A stretch of DNA of 64,000 nucleotides from CAMYMQ01 sp963730305. GTDB taxonomy: Bacteria; Pseudomonadota; Alphaproteobacteria; Bin65. A model generated the notes under the pieces. It did not search any database, was not told the origin of the DNA, and saw nothing but the letters and a program-made list of their open reading frames with translations. Each line of letters opens with the position of its first letter. The stretch's first letter is position 1. Positions 1 through 8,654 of the stretch are shown piece after piece. The translations under genes were made by a program, and so were the position numbers. Location: assembly GCA_963730305.1 (NCBI GenBank), contig CAVSRB010000005.1, positions 123,302 through 187,301 on the forward strand, in the 5' to 3' direction.

Positions 1-594
1 CAGGCCGCGCGCCAGCTTGGCGCTCCAGCGCCGGGTCGCGAGCCGGCGGCCGAGCCGCGAGGCGAGCCGGCCGCGGAACAGCAGCACGAAGGCGGCGGTC
101 ATCGCCGCCAGGACGCCGAGCCCGATCCAGCCCATGGTCTGGTACAGCGGCGGCAGCGGCGCCCAGATCGACATCACGACCAGCGCCGCGGCGACGAACA
201 GGAACTGCGCCATCACCGCGGTGATGCGCGTCAGCACGATGCCGATCGACGACCGCTTGAGGCCGACGCGGTAGTGGGCCTTGAGCAGCGCCGCCTTGGC
301 CGGTTCCCCACCCATGCCGCCGGCCGGGATGACCAGGTTGAGCGCCTCGCTGACCAGGCGTACGCGGAACATCCGCGCCACCCAGCGCGGCGTCACCGGC
401 AGCGGCAGGGTCAGCAGCAGCGCATGGATCACGTCGAAGACCGCGCCGACGACGTGGAGCGCCACCAGCGCCGCGATGCCCAGCAGGCCGACCTGCCAGA
501 CGAGCTTGACCGCAGCCTCGAAATCGAACGCCGCCATGATGGCGGCGAACAGCGCGACCCCGATCAGCAGGTAGATCAGGTGCAGGATTCGCAC
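1..594 (-). CDS. Flippase-like membrane protein (PF03706/UPF0104, HpnL-like), partial
   Basis: Integral membrane protein of the lysylphosphatidylglycerol-synthase transmembrane family, whose members are thought to move or anchor lipid-linked products. Only the first 198 codons are in the window; the C-terminus lies beyond position 1. Hydrophobic segments alternate with short basic loops, and the family signature PAGGMGGEP is at residues 90-98, followed by KAALLKAH. The GTG at 594 is chosen because AGGAAGGA sits 6 bases upstream. It overlaps the end of the PIG-L gene by 19 bases, which suggests coupled translation. The frame is intact through the window. The substrate cannot be told from sequence. 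A role in handling the product of the adjacent glycosyltransferase and deacetylase is inference. Confidence 0.8.
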   Translation of the reverse strand, partial: MRILHLIYLLIGVALFAAIMAAFDFEAAVKLVWQVGLLGIAALVALHVVGAVFDVIHALLLTLPLPVTPRWVARMFRVRLVSEALNLVIPAGGMGGEPAKAALLKAHYRVGLKRSSIGIVLTRITAVMAQFLFVAAALVVMSIWAPLPPLYQTMGWIGLGVLAAMTAAFVLLFRGRLASRLGRRLATRRWSAKLARGL

Positions 595-1439
595 GGGCCG
601 TCCTTCCTCGCCGGGTCTTGCGATGGCGGCGCGCCCGTCGGATGGGGTTCCCGGCCATCTCCGTGGCCATTGCGGAGGCCGGCGATGGCGCTGCGTACCT
701 CGGCGGCCGGGGTATAGTCCAGCCTCGGGTGGCGGAACGGCACCCAGCGGAACCTCTCGAAGAAGAGCAGGCCCGGATGGGGCGGCGCCGAATAGTCGTA
801 GGCGCCCAGGCGGCGGAAGGTTTCGCGGGCCAGCCCGACCCCGCGCAGGTTCTTCGCCTCGGTCCGGTACAATTCGAGCAGGACCCGCTTGAACGCGCGC
901 TCCGGCGGCGACAGGTCGAGGGCGATCTCGTCGCCGCGCTCGGCCGGGAAACGCTGCCAGTTGGTGCGGCCGCCGGCGTAGTTGTATTCCGCGTATTCGA
1001 ACACCTCGACGCCAGCGACGTCGGCGATCACCGATCCGATCGCATTGGCGACGTCGTGGTCGGCGTTGCCGCCCTCGTAGGCCGGGACCCAGACGACGTC
1101 GATCTGCAGCTCGGTGACCAGGTCCAAGACCTGGCCGAGGAGCGCGTCCGCGTTGCGGTAGAGCCGGCGCGCCGGCACCTCGGAGAAGTGGATCGGCTCG
1201 AGCCCGATCGCGTTGGCGGCGTAAAGCGCCTCCTGGTGGCGGGCCTCGACCTGGGCGGCCCAGGTGCCGTTGTGCCACGGCCACGTCTCCTCGCGCGGGA
1301 TGCAGCCGTGGGTGAGGTAGCAGCCGTAGACCCGGGCCCCGAAATCCTGCGCCCGCCGCGCCGCCACGGCGCAGCCGACGACCTCGTCGTCCGGATGGGT
1401 GACCAGCATCAGGATGTTGCGTCCATACAGCGCGCTCAT
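576..1439 (-). CDS. PIG-L family N-acetylglucosaminyl deacetylase-like protein
   Basis: 287-residue zinc-dependent deacetylase of the PIG-L/LmbE family (relatives: MshB, BshB, GPI PIG-L), which remove the acetyl group from GlcNAc-type sugars on a carrier. The N-terminal metal motif HPDDE is at residues 15-19 and the second metal ligand region HDV at 128-130, so the active site looks complete. No signal peptide is visible, so it should be cytoplasmic. Its ATG overlaps the stop of the upstream glycosyltransferase (ATGA), and its 3' end overlaps the flippase-like gene. The trio therefore looks like one unit acting on a glycosylated molecule. The real substrate is unknown. The last 30 residues are Pro/Gly/Asp-rich and probably disordered. 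Confidence 0.85.
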   Translation of the reverse strand: MSALYGRNILMLVTHPDDEVVGCAVAARRAQDFGARVYGCYLTHGCIPREETWPWHNGTWAAQVEARHQEALYAANAIGLEPIHFSEVPARRLYRNADALLGQVLDLVTELQIDVVWVPAYEGGNADHDVANAIGSVIADVAGVEVFEYAEYNYAGGRTNWQRFPAERGDEIALDLSPPERAFKRVLLELYRTEAKNLRGVGLARETFRRLGAYDYSAPPHPGLLFFERFRWVPFRHPRLDYTPAAEVRSAIAGLRNGHGDGREPHPTGAPPSQDPARKDGPCESCT

Positions 1440-2773
1440 CGCCAGGCGGCCTCCCCCGCCTCGCGCCACACCGGCAGCAGCGCGTTGCCGAGCACGTCTT
1501 CCCACGACGGGAAGCGCCGGCGCGCGTCGTCGGCCGCGGCGGCGCCCATCTCGGCCCGCCGGTCGTGGTTGCGGGCGAGCGCGGCGATGGCGACGACCCA
1601 GGCGTCGACGGGCTCGTCGACGGCGCCGTCGACGACGAGGCCGGTGGTGCCGTGGGCGACCAGGCCCGCCGTCGGCGACCCCGCGGCGACCAGCGTGGGC
1701 AGCCCGGCGGCGAGCGCTTCCGACACGGCCATGCCGTAGGTCTCGATCTCGGAGGGATGTGCGTAGAGGTCGGCGCTCGCCAGCACGCGGCCGACGTCCT
1801 CGCTCTCGACGAAGCCCGGGCAGGTCGCCCGCGGCCCCAGCAGGGAGAGGACGGTCTGGCGGTCGGGTCCCTCGCCGAGGCAGACCAGGTGGACGTCCTC
1901 CCCGGCATCGACCAGGCGGGCGACCGCCTCGGCCAGCACCACGGTCCGCTTGCCGCGGTCGATCCGGCCGACGGTCGCGATCACGGTCCGCCCGAGCGGG
2001 ATGCCGAACGTGTCGGCCAGCCACCGCCTCGACCGCCGCTGCGGCTGGAACAGGTCGAAGTCGATGCCGTGCGGCAGCGGCTTGCGGCGCGCCGGCGCGG
2101 TCGGGCTGCCGCTGCGGCTGATCGCGTCGTCCTCGGCGATGAAGACGTAGCGGCACAGGGCGTGGTGCCGGGCGAAGCGTCGCCAGGCTGAGTTCTCGGC
2201 CCGGTCGGGCAGGTGCAGGCGGCGGGTCAGGGTCGCGTCGACCAGGCCGCGGCCCGGCAGCCGGCCGATCATCTGCCGGGTGTAGTCCCGGGTGTAGCCC
2301 GGCGTCGCGGTGTGGACGGAGTTGACCAGCGGATAGCCGTGGCGGGCGACGAAGCGCGCCGCCGTGCGCGAGAAGGCGAAGTAGCAGTCAGTGGTGTGGA
2401 TGACCTCGTAGCGGCTGAGCGCCCGGGCCAGGGCCGGGTGGAACGGCGCCAGGTCCGTGTGCGCCGGCAGGCCGGACAGGAACGGCAGCCGCCGGGTGCT
2501 GAACACCGGTTGGTGGACGACGATGCGCACGTTCTCGGACGGTGCCGGGCTCTCGAACGTGCCGCCCGAATAATGCACCGTCAGGTCGAGCTCGCCCGAG
2601 AAGCGCTTCGCCGCGGCCGCGACGTTCTGCCAGTATTTGACCTGGCCGCCGGCGCGCGCGTTGCACTCGAGGTCGACCAGGACGCAGACCGAGACGGGCG
2701 CGCCGCGATCGGCGGGGCGACGTGGGGACTTGGGGGACGGTCGTGTGATCGAAGGGACTCCTGGTTCCCGCAT
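1436..2773 (-). CDS. Family 4 glycosyltransferase (GT-B fold)
   Basis: 445-residue retaining glycosyltransferase of the GT4/RfaB type, transferring a sugar from a nucleotide donor. The C-terminal donor-binding half carries GRIDRGK at residues 269-275 and the E-x7-E motif with Glu344 and Glu352 (EIETYGMAVSE), typical of GT4 enzymes. The first 25 residues are Pro/Arg-rich and lie before the beta-strand VCVLVDLE, so the true start may be later than 2773, but no better ATG/GTG is seen. It is transcribed toward the PIG-L gene with a 4-base stop/start overlap. It follows pyrG by 279 bases on the same strand; no convincing terminator is visible in that gap. Acceptor unknown. Confidence 0.85.
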   Translation of the reverse strand: MREPGVPSITRPSPKSPRRPADRGAPVSVCVLVDLECNARAGGQVKYWQNVAAAAKRFSGELDLTVHYSGGTFESPAPSENVRIVVHQPVFSTRRLPFLSGLPAHTDLAPFHPALARALSRYEVIHTTDCYFAFSRTAARFVARHGYPLVNSVHTATPGYTRDYTRQMIGRLPGRGLVDATLTRRLHLPDRAENSAWRRFARHHALCRYVFIAEDDAISRSGSPTAPARRKPLPHGIDFDLFQPQRRSRRWLADTFGIPLGRTVIATVGRIDRGKRTVVLAEAVARLVDAGEDVHLVCLGEGPDRQTVLSLLGPRATCPGFVESEDVGRVLASADLYAHPSEIETYGMAVSEALAAGLPTLVAAGSPTAGLVAHGTTGLVVDGAVDEPVDAWVVAIAALARNHDRRAEMGAAAADDARRRFPSWEDVLGNALLPVWREAGEAAWR

Positions 2774-3052
2774 GGCGGAGACGGTTCCGCAGAGATATAT
2801 ACGATCCGATGGCGGCGGCCCACGACCGGTGGCGCAGCTATGGGGCAGAAAACTTACGCCAGCCTGAAGGTCCGCGATCCGCTGCGACCGCCCTTTCGCC
2901 GCCCATGTCGACCGAAACGGCGATCTCCTCGGACCGGGGCGAGCAGCCGAGCCGATTCGTGAGGCATCGGCGCCAAGCTTGACGGATTTCGGTTGCAGCT
3001 TTCGGTCATTCTACACGGTTTCGGCGGGGTGTCGTCCCCCGTTACCGCGCCT

Positions 3053-4678
3053 CTATACCAGTCGGCTCTGCTCGATCGCGGCCTGGACGAAGCTGGTGAA
3101 CAGCGGGTGCGGATCGAACGGCTTCGACTTCAGCTCCGGATGGAACTGGACGCCGATGAACCATGGGTGGTCGGGGAACTCGACGATCTCGGGCAGCGCG
3201 CCGTCGGGCGACATGCCGGAGAACAGGAGCCCCGCCGCCTCCAACTGCTCGCGGTAGTTGGCGTTGACCTCGTAGCGGTGGCGGTGGCGCTCGCTGATCG
3301 TGTCGGCGTCGTAGATGGCGTGGACCCGGCTGTTGTGCGCCAGCCTGGCCTGGTAGGCGCCGAGCCGCATGGTCCCGCCGAGGTCGCCGTCGGCGCGGCG
3401 TTTCTCGATCTCCTCGCCCTTCATCCATTCGGTCAGCAGGCCGACCACGGGGCAATCCGTGGGCCCGAACTCGGTCGAGTTGGCGTCGGGCAGGCCGGCC
3501 AGCGACCGCGCCGCCTCGATCACCGCCATCTGCATGCCGAAGCAGATGCCGAAATAGGGCACCTTGCGCTCGCGCGCGAAGCGGGCGGCCATGATCTTGC
3601 CCTCGGCGCCGCGCTCGCCGAAGCCGCCCGGGATCAGGATGCCGTTGACGTCCTCGAGCCAGGGCGCCGGGTCCTCCTTCTCGAAGATCTCGGATTCGAT
3701 CCAGCGCACGTTGACCCGGGCGTTGTTGGCGATGCCGCCGTGGGTCAGCGCCTCGCCCAGCGACTTGTAGGCGTCCTGGAGGTCGGTGTACTTGCCGGCG
3801 ATGGCGATGGTGACCTCGCCCTCGGGCCGCAGCACGCGCTCGACGATGGTTTCCCAGGTGTCGAGCTCGGGCGCCTTGTCCTCCAGGCCGAAGAAGCGGC
3901 AGACCTCCCGGTCGAAGCCCTGCTGGTGCAAGAGCAGCGGCACCTCGTAGATGGTCCGCGCGTCGAGGGTCGGGATCACCCGCTCGAACGGCATGTTGCA
4001 GAACAGCGCGATCTTGCGCCGGGCGTCCTCGGGGATCTCCCGGTCGCAGCGGCACAGCAGCATGTCCGGCTGGATGCCGAGGCCGAGCAGCTCCTTGACC
4101 GAATGCTGGGTCGGCTTGGTCTTGAGCTCGCCCGCCGATGGGATGTACGGCACCAGGGTCAGGTGGGCGTAGAGCGCCCGCTCCCGCCCCATCTCGTTGC
4201 CGAGCTGGCGGATCGCCTCCAGGAAGGGCAGTCCCTCGATGTCGCCGACGGTGCCGCCGATCTCGCACAGCACGAAGTCGCAATCCTCGGTGTCGCGGAT
4301 GACGACTTCCTTGATCGCGTCGGTGACGTGGGGAATGACCTGGACGGTCGCGCCCAGATAGTCGCCGCGCCGCTCCTTGGCGAGCACCTGCTGGTAGATC
4401 TGGCCGGCGGTGACGCTGTCGGACCGGCGCGCGGGCACGCCGGTGAAGCGCTCGTAGTGGCCGAGGTCGAGGTCGGTCTCGGCGCCGTCGTCGGTGACGT
4501 AGACCTCGCCGTGCTGGTAGGGGCTCATGGTCCCCGGGTCGACGTTGAGGTAGGGGTCGAGCTTGCGCAGGCGCACGCGGAAGCCGCGCGCCTGGAGCAG
4601 TGCGCCGAGCGCTGCGGACGAAAGACCCTTGCCTAGAGAGGAAGTAACGCCGCCAGTGATGAAGATGAACCGCGTCAT
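3053..4678 (-). CDS. pyrG: CTP synthase
   Basis: 541-residue enzyme making CTP from UTP, ATP and glutamine, the last step of pyrimidine nucleotide synthesis. The N-terminal synthetase domain begins MTRFIFITGG with the nucleotide-binding stretch SSLGKGLSSAALGALLQARG near residues 13-32. The C-terminal glutaminase domain has the catalytic Cys379 in PYFGICFGMQ and the oxyanion loop GGFGERG near 351-357. Length and motif spacing match the family exactly and the frame is intact. It lies downstream of tpiA and secG, the common alphaproteobacterial order. A terminator lies between secG and pyrG (4711-4750), so pyrG probably has its own promoter or relies on read-through. Confidence 0.98.
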   Translation of the reverse strand: MTRFIFITGGVTSSLGKGLSSAALGALLQARGFRVRLRKLDPYLNVDPGTMSPYQHGEVYVTDDGAETDLDLGHYERFTGVPARRSDSVTAGQIYQQVLAKERRGDYLGATVQVIPHVTDAIKEVVIRDTEDCDFVLCEIGGTVGDIEGLPFLEAIRQLGNEMGRERALYAHLTLVPYIPSAGELKTKPTQHSVKELLGLGIQPDMLLCRCDREIPEDARRKIALFCNMPFERVIPTLDARTIYEVPLLLHQQGFDREVCRFFGLEDKAPELDTWETIVERVLRPEGEVTIAIAGKYTDLQDAYKSLGEALTHGGIANNARVNVRWIESEIFEKEDPAPWLEDVNGILIPGGFGERGAEGKIMAARFARERKVPYFGICFGMQMAVIEAARSLAGLPDANSTEFGPTDCPVVGLLTEWMKGEEIEKRRADGDLGGTMRLGAYQARLAHNSRVHAIYDADTISERHRHRYEVNANYREQLEAAGLLFSGMSPDGALPEIVEFPDHPWFIGVQFHPELKSKPFDPHPLFTSFVQAAIEQSRLV

Positions 4679-4710
4679 GACGGACTCGGACTGTACACAA
4701 GCGGACCCAA

Positions 4711-4750
4711 ACTCAAAAGAGAAAGAGGCGGCTTTCGCCGCCTCTTCTTT
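4711..4750 (-). terminator. Rho-independent terminator after secG
   Basis: On the minus strand a perfect 10-base-pair GC stem (AAGAGGCGGC with its complement, loop GAAA) is followed by a pyrimidine-rich run containing TTTT. It lies 32-71 bases beyond the secG stop and should end the tpiA-secG transcript before pyrG. Confidence 0.75.
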
Positions 4751-4781
4751 CCGGTCGCGACCGAGCGCGCCGTGTCACGCG

Positions 4782-5123
4782 TCATTTGGCGGGCGCCGCG
4801 GGCTTGGTCGGGGTCTTGCTGGGCGCCGGCTTGGCGGGGGCGGCCGGTGCCGGGCTCGGCGTGTTGATCACGTCGCTGGCCGTGGTCTTGCCGCTGCTCG
4901 CCATGATCGCCAGCAGCATGCTCGTGCAAATGAACAGCGCCGCGATGATCGCGGTCGCCCGGGTCAGCAGGTTCGCGGTCGCGCGCCCGGTCAGGAAGCC
5001 GCTCATGCCGCCGCCACCGCCGCCGCCGATGCCGAGCGCGCCGCCTTCGCTGCGCTGCATCAGCACGACGCCGATCAGGGCGAGCGCCAGGAACAGGTGG
5101 ATAATCAGGACGACGAGCTGCAT
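4782..5123 (-). CDS. secG: Preprotein translocase subunit SecG
   Basis: 113-residue inner-membrane subunit of the SecYEG channel. The first membrane segment (residues 3-21) is followed by the SecG hallmark MQRSEGG and a glycine run ahead of MSGFLTGR. The second hydrophobic segment spans about residues 57-76. The C-terminal 35 residues are rich in Ala, Pro and Lys, a low-complexity tail common in alphaproteobacterial SecG. It sits 100 bases downstream of tpiA. A perfect -35 hexamer TTGACA (minus strand, 5187-5182) lies in that gap, but no good -10 follows it, so an own promoter is only possible. A hairpin terminator follows the gene. Confidence 0.93.
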   Translation of the reverse strand: MQLVVLIIHLFLALALIGVVLMQRSEGGALGIGGGGGGGMSGFLTGRATANLLTRATAIIAALFICTSMLLAIMASSGKTTASDVINTPSPAPAAPAKPAPSKTPTKPAAPAK

Positions 5124-5223
5124 AGGCGAGGCTCTCCGGGCTGCGGGTTGCTCCCCGCAGAGGTTGGGCTAGCGTGCGCAATGTCAAGGACCGGCATCGC
5201 ATAGCGCGCAACGGGCGTCGGGT

Positions 5224-5980
5224 TCAACCGCTTTGTCGGGTCTGCGCGGTTTCGACCATCGCCCAGAAGGCGTCCGGATCGAGGCTGGCGCCGCCGACCA
5301 GCAGGCCGCCGACCTCGTCGATGCCGAGCAGCTCGGCCGCGTTGTCGGGCTTCGCCGAGCCGCCGTAGAGGATCGGGACGCCGGCGCCGTCGCCGCGGCG
5401 GACCAGGAGCCGGGCGCGGATCGAGGCGTGCATGGCGGCGACGTCGTGCAAGGTCGGCACGCAGGCCGGTGCCGATCGCCCACACCGGCTCGTAGGCGAC
5501 CACCACCGCCGGGCCGCCGGTAGGCACCGAGCCGTCGATCTGGCTCTCGACCACCATCAGCGCGTCGCCCGCCTCGCGTTCGTCCTGGGTCTCGCCGACG
5601 CAGACGATCGGGGTGAGGCCGGCCCGCTGCGCCGCCCGAGCCTTGTCGCGAACCATCGCGTCGGTCTCGCCGAGGCCGTGGCGGCGCTCGGAATGGCCGA
5701 CGATGACGTAGCGGCAGCCGAGGTCGGCCAGCATCTCGGCGCTGACCGAGCCGGTGAACGCGCCGCTCGGCTCCGCGTGGCAGTCCTGGCCGCCGACCGC
5801 GACGGCCGTGCCCGCGAGGGCCGCGGCGACCGCGGGAAGCGCGGTGAACGGCGGGCACACCGCGACGCCGCAGGACGGCGCCGCCGAAGCCTTGGCGGCC
5901 AGCGCCTGCGCGCGCGTCCCGGCCTCCTCGCTCAGGCCGTTCATCTTCCAGTTGCCGGCGATCAGGGGCGTTATGGCCAT
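5224..5980 (-). CDS. tpiA: Triose-phosphate isomerase (one apparent frameshift)
   Basis: Interconverts dihydroxyacetone phosphate and glyceraldehyde 3-phosphate in glycolysis. Catalytic residues are all visible: Lys in AGNWKMN (residues 8-14), His in IVGHSERR, Glu in AYEPVWAIGTG, and the phosphate-gripping loop YGGSAKPDNAAEL. A single extra base near 5465, right after AIGTG, shifts the frame; removing it gives a continuous protein of 251 residues, the normal length. It is divergent from ppiD with 196 bases between the starts, and secG follows. The interruption falls in an essential, otherwise perfect gene, so an assembly error is more likely than a pseudogene. Confidence 0.93.
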
Positions 5981-6176
5981 GCGGGGTGTTTCCTTCCGGT
6001 ATCGTCGTCTGGCGAGCGTAGACGATGGGGCGTTGAATATCAGGCGGGCGCACCAAGATTAACCGCCAACTTCGCGGCTTGTAAGGCCGATCCGGTGGCC
6101 CCTATGATGCCGCCGCCGCCGGGGCCCAAGACGCCGGCGTCCCTAATCGTTTCGATGATGCGAGGTCCCCGCCCCC

Positions 6177-8072
6177 ATGTTGCAGGCGCTCAGACGAGGT
6201 TCGCGTTCCTGGTTCGGCATCATCCTGGCGGTGATCCTGATCCCGCCCTTCGCGGTGGTCGGCGTCGACTACATCTTCCGCGGCGGCCTGATCCGCTCGT
6301 CGGCGGTGATCTCTGTCGGCGACGCCGAGATCAGCGGCACCCAGTTCGAGCGCGAGTACCGGCAGAGGATCAACGACGTCCAGCGCCGCTTCAAGCAGGC
6401 GCTCGACTACAAGACGGCGAAGCAGCTCGGCCTGGTCGACCAGATCGTCAACGGCATGGTGACGCGGCTGCTCTACCAGGAGGCGGCGAACGCCTTCTCG
6501 ATCCTGGTCGCCAACCAGGTGGTCCAGCAGGACATCTTCACGACGAGCGCGTTCCGCGGGGTCGACGGCAAGTTCAGCGCCGGCGTCTTCCAGCGGGTGC
6601 TGCGCGACGCCGGCTTGTCCGAGGCGGCCTATGTCCAGGGCCGGCGCCAGGAGATCGCCAGCGCCTTCCTGCTCGCCGGCGTGCGCGACATCGGCGCGCT
6701 GCCCAAGGGCTACGTCGACCGCATCTACACCTTCCGCGACCAGAAGCGGCTCGCCTCGCTGGTCGTCGTGCCCAACGCGTCGATCACCGACGTGCCCAAG
6801 CCGACCGACGCGCAACTCGCCGCCTATCACAAGGACCACGCCAAGGCCTATACCGCGCCCGAGTACCGCAAGCTGACCGCGATCGTGGTCCGCCCCGAGG
6901 ACGTCGCCGACCAGATCAAGCTGAGCGACGCCGCACTCAAGGCCGAATACGCGCGGCGCAAGCACGAGTTCACGACGCCGGAAAAGCGCAAGCTGGAGCA
7001 GATCGTCATCTCCGACGAGAAGACGGCGAAGGCGGCGCGCGCGGCGCTGATCGGCGGCCGCACCTTCGAATCGGTCGCCAAGGACATCGCCAAGCGGCCG
7101 ATCGTCGAGCTCGGCACCGTGACCAAGGACAGCCTGCCGCTCCCGCAACTGGGCGAACAGGCGTTCAAGATCGGCGAGGGCGACACCACCGATCTGATCA
7201 AGAGCCCGCTCGGCTGGCACATCGTGCACGTGGTCAAGGTCGAGCCGGCGGTGGTCAAGCCGTTCGACGCGGTCAAGGACAAGCTGCGCGCCGCGCTGAT
7301 CGTGAAGCGCGCGCGGCCGATCATCTCCGAGCTGCGCAACAAGGTCGACGACGCCCTGGGCGGCGGGCTCAAGCTCGCCGACATCGCCAAGCGCCTGAAC
7401 ATCAAGGCCTATTCGATCGCCGCCGTCGACCGCCAGGGCAAGGACGAGAACGGCAAGCCGGTGACCGGCCTGCCCGACCGCGCGGCGATCGTGGCGCGCG
7501 CCTTCACCCAGAAGCCGGACGCCTATCTCGAGATCGTCGACCTGGAGAAGAACGGCGGCTTCTACGTCGTCGCCGTCGACAAGATCATCAAGTCGGCGCT
7601 GCGGCCGCTCGCCAAGGTCCGCGATCAGGTGACCAAGGACTGGACCGCGCAGGAGCGCTCCAAGCTCGCTCGCGCCACCGCGCAGGTGATCGCCAAGAAG
7701 GTCAGCGAGGGCAAGACGCTGGCCGAGGCGGCCGGCAAGCTGCCGGTGGTCGAGACCAAGGCACTGAACCGCTACGGCGCCACCGGCGACGACCGCGTGG
7801 CCAAGCCGCTGCGCAACGAGCTGTTCCGCGCCGCCAAGCCGGGCGCGGTCGTGATCGGCGCGGCCGACAAGGGCTGGGCGGTCGCGCGCCTGACCAAGAT
7901 CGAGCAGCCCAAGACCAAGAAGGACGACAAGGGCCGCAAGGCCGTGGCCGACGCGCTGAAGACCGCGTACGGCAACGAGCTGTTCGCCCAGTTCGACGCC
8001 TATTTGCGCCAGCGCTTCCCGATCGATATCGACCGCGCGGCGATCGACCAGCTGTTCACCAGCCAGAACTGA
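6177..8072 (+). CDS. ppiD: Membrane-anchored periplasmic peptidyl-prolyl isomerase (PpiD/SurA_N type)
   Basis: 631-residue periplasmic folding factor held in the inner membrane by one N-terminal segment (about residues 12-30, GIILAVILIPPFAVVGV). A SurA_N-like chaperone region follows, then a parvulin domain around residues 240-360 (conserved LPQLGEQAFKIGEGDTTDLI and SPLGWHIVHVVKVEPA), then a long Lys-rich C-terminal arm. Length matches alphaproteobacterial PpiD. The frame is intact. A GAGG box lies about 10 bases before the ATG. In many alphaproteobacteria trpE-trpG-trpD-trpC come next; here moaC follows after only 52 bases. Confidence 0.88.
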   Translation: MLQALRRGSRSWFGIILAVILIPPFAVVGVDYIFRGGLIRSSAVISVGDAEISGTQFEREYRQRINDVQRRFKQALDYKTAKQLGLVDQIVNGMVTRLLYQEAANAFSILVANQVVQQDIFTTSAFRGVDGKFSAGVFQRVLRDAGLSEAAYVQGRRQEIASAFLLAGVRDIGALPKGYVDRIYTFRDQKRLASLVVVPNASITDVPKPTDAQLAAYHKDHAKAYTAPEYRKLTAIVVRPEDVADQIKLSDAALKAEYARRKHEFTTPEKRKLEQIVISDEKTAKAARAALIGGRTFESVAKDIAKRPIVELGTVTKDSLPLPQLGEQAFKIGEGDTTDLIKSPLGWHIVHVVKVEPAVVKPFDAVKDKLRAALIVKRARPIISELRNKVDDALGGGLKLADIAKRLNIKAYSIAAVDRQGKDENGKPVTGLPDRAAIVARAFTQKPDAYLEIVDLEKNGGFYVVAVDKIIKSALRPLAKVRDQVTKDWTAQERSKLARATAQVIAKKVSEGKTLAEAAGKLPVVETKALNRYGATGDDRVAKPLRNELFRAAKPGAVVIGAADKGWAVARLTKIEQPKTKKDDKGRKAVADALKTAYGNELFAQFDAYLRQRFPIDIDRAAIDQLFTSQN

Positions 8073-8124
8073 CCGCGGCGCCGACCGCACGCACGCCAGC
8101 CGATGAGCCGCCCCTGAACCGCCC

Positions 8125-8599
8125 ATGACCCGCTTGACCCACATCGACAAGGACGGCGCGGTCATGGTCGACGTGACCGACAAGGCGGCGACCGACCGGG
8201 TCGCGGTGGCCAGCGGCGCGGTGCTGATGAAGCCCGAGACGCTCGCCCTGATCCGGGACGCCGGGGTCAAGAAGGGCGACGTGCTCTCGGTGGCCCAGCT
8301 CGCCGGCATCATGGGCGCCAAGCGGACCCCCGACCTGATCCCGCTGTGCCACCCCCTGCCCGTCTCCTCGGTGCGCGTCGATCCTGGATCTCGACGAGGC
8401 ACGCCCGGCGGTGACGATCGAGGCCACGGTCAAGACCACCGGGCGCACCGGCGTCGAGATGGAGGCGCTGACCGCGGTCGCGACCGCGGCGCTCACCGTC
8501 TACGACATGTGCAAGGCGGTCGACCGCGGCATGGTGCTGACCGACATCCGGCTCGAGCACAAGTCCGGCGGCAAGTCGGGCCGCTTCGACCGCGCCTGA
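8125..8599 (+). CDS. moaC: Cyclic pyranopterin monophosphate synthase MoaC (one apparent frameshift)
   Basis: Second step of molybdenum cofactor synthesis, rearranging the MoaA product to cyclic pyranopterin monophosphate. Family motifs MVDVTDKAATDR, IPLCHPLP and GVEMEALTAVATAALTVYDM, the catalytic-site signature, are present, ending in KSGGKSGRF. One extra base near 8387 (between SSVRVD and LDLDEARP) breaks the frame; corrected length is 157 residues, as expected. The stop codon TGA shares its A with the ATG of the first unit of a 14-base tandem repeat leading into moeA. Confidence 0.93.
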
Positions 8600-8654
8600 T
8601 GATCTCCGCCTGATGATCCCAGTCCGATGATCCCAGTCCAATGATTCCCGTCGC
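8599..8654 (+). repeat. Four 14-base tandem repeats forming a stop/start chain into moeA
   Basis: Units start at 8599, 8613, 8627 and 8641, each beginning ATGATC or ATGATT and reading roughly ATGATCCCAGTCCG. Because 14 is not a multiple of 3, each unit opens a tiny frame (Met-Ile-Ser-Ala-stop, Met-Ile-Pro-Val-Arg-stop, Met-Ile-Pro-Val-Gln-stop) whose TGA overlaps the next ATG. The last unit is the real moeA start (Met-Ile-Pro-Val-Ala). The moaC stop overlaps the first unit. It looks like repeated duplication of the moeA start region. Confidence 0.9.

Noticed and set aside
2978..3020. CTTGACGG on the plus strand as a promoter
   Set aside because: No acceptable -10 at 16-18 bases and no plus-strand gene downstream; pyrG runs the other way.
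5432..8128. Very long plus-strand reading of about 900 residues across tpiA and ppiD
   Set aside because: Arg/Ala/Gly-rich shadow of high-GC coding sequence in another frame; the real genes carry all family motifs. The same holds for plus-strand readings opposite pyrG (2993-4636), bamA (20345-23236), nuo genes and dnaE.
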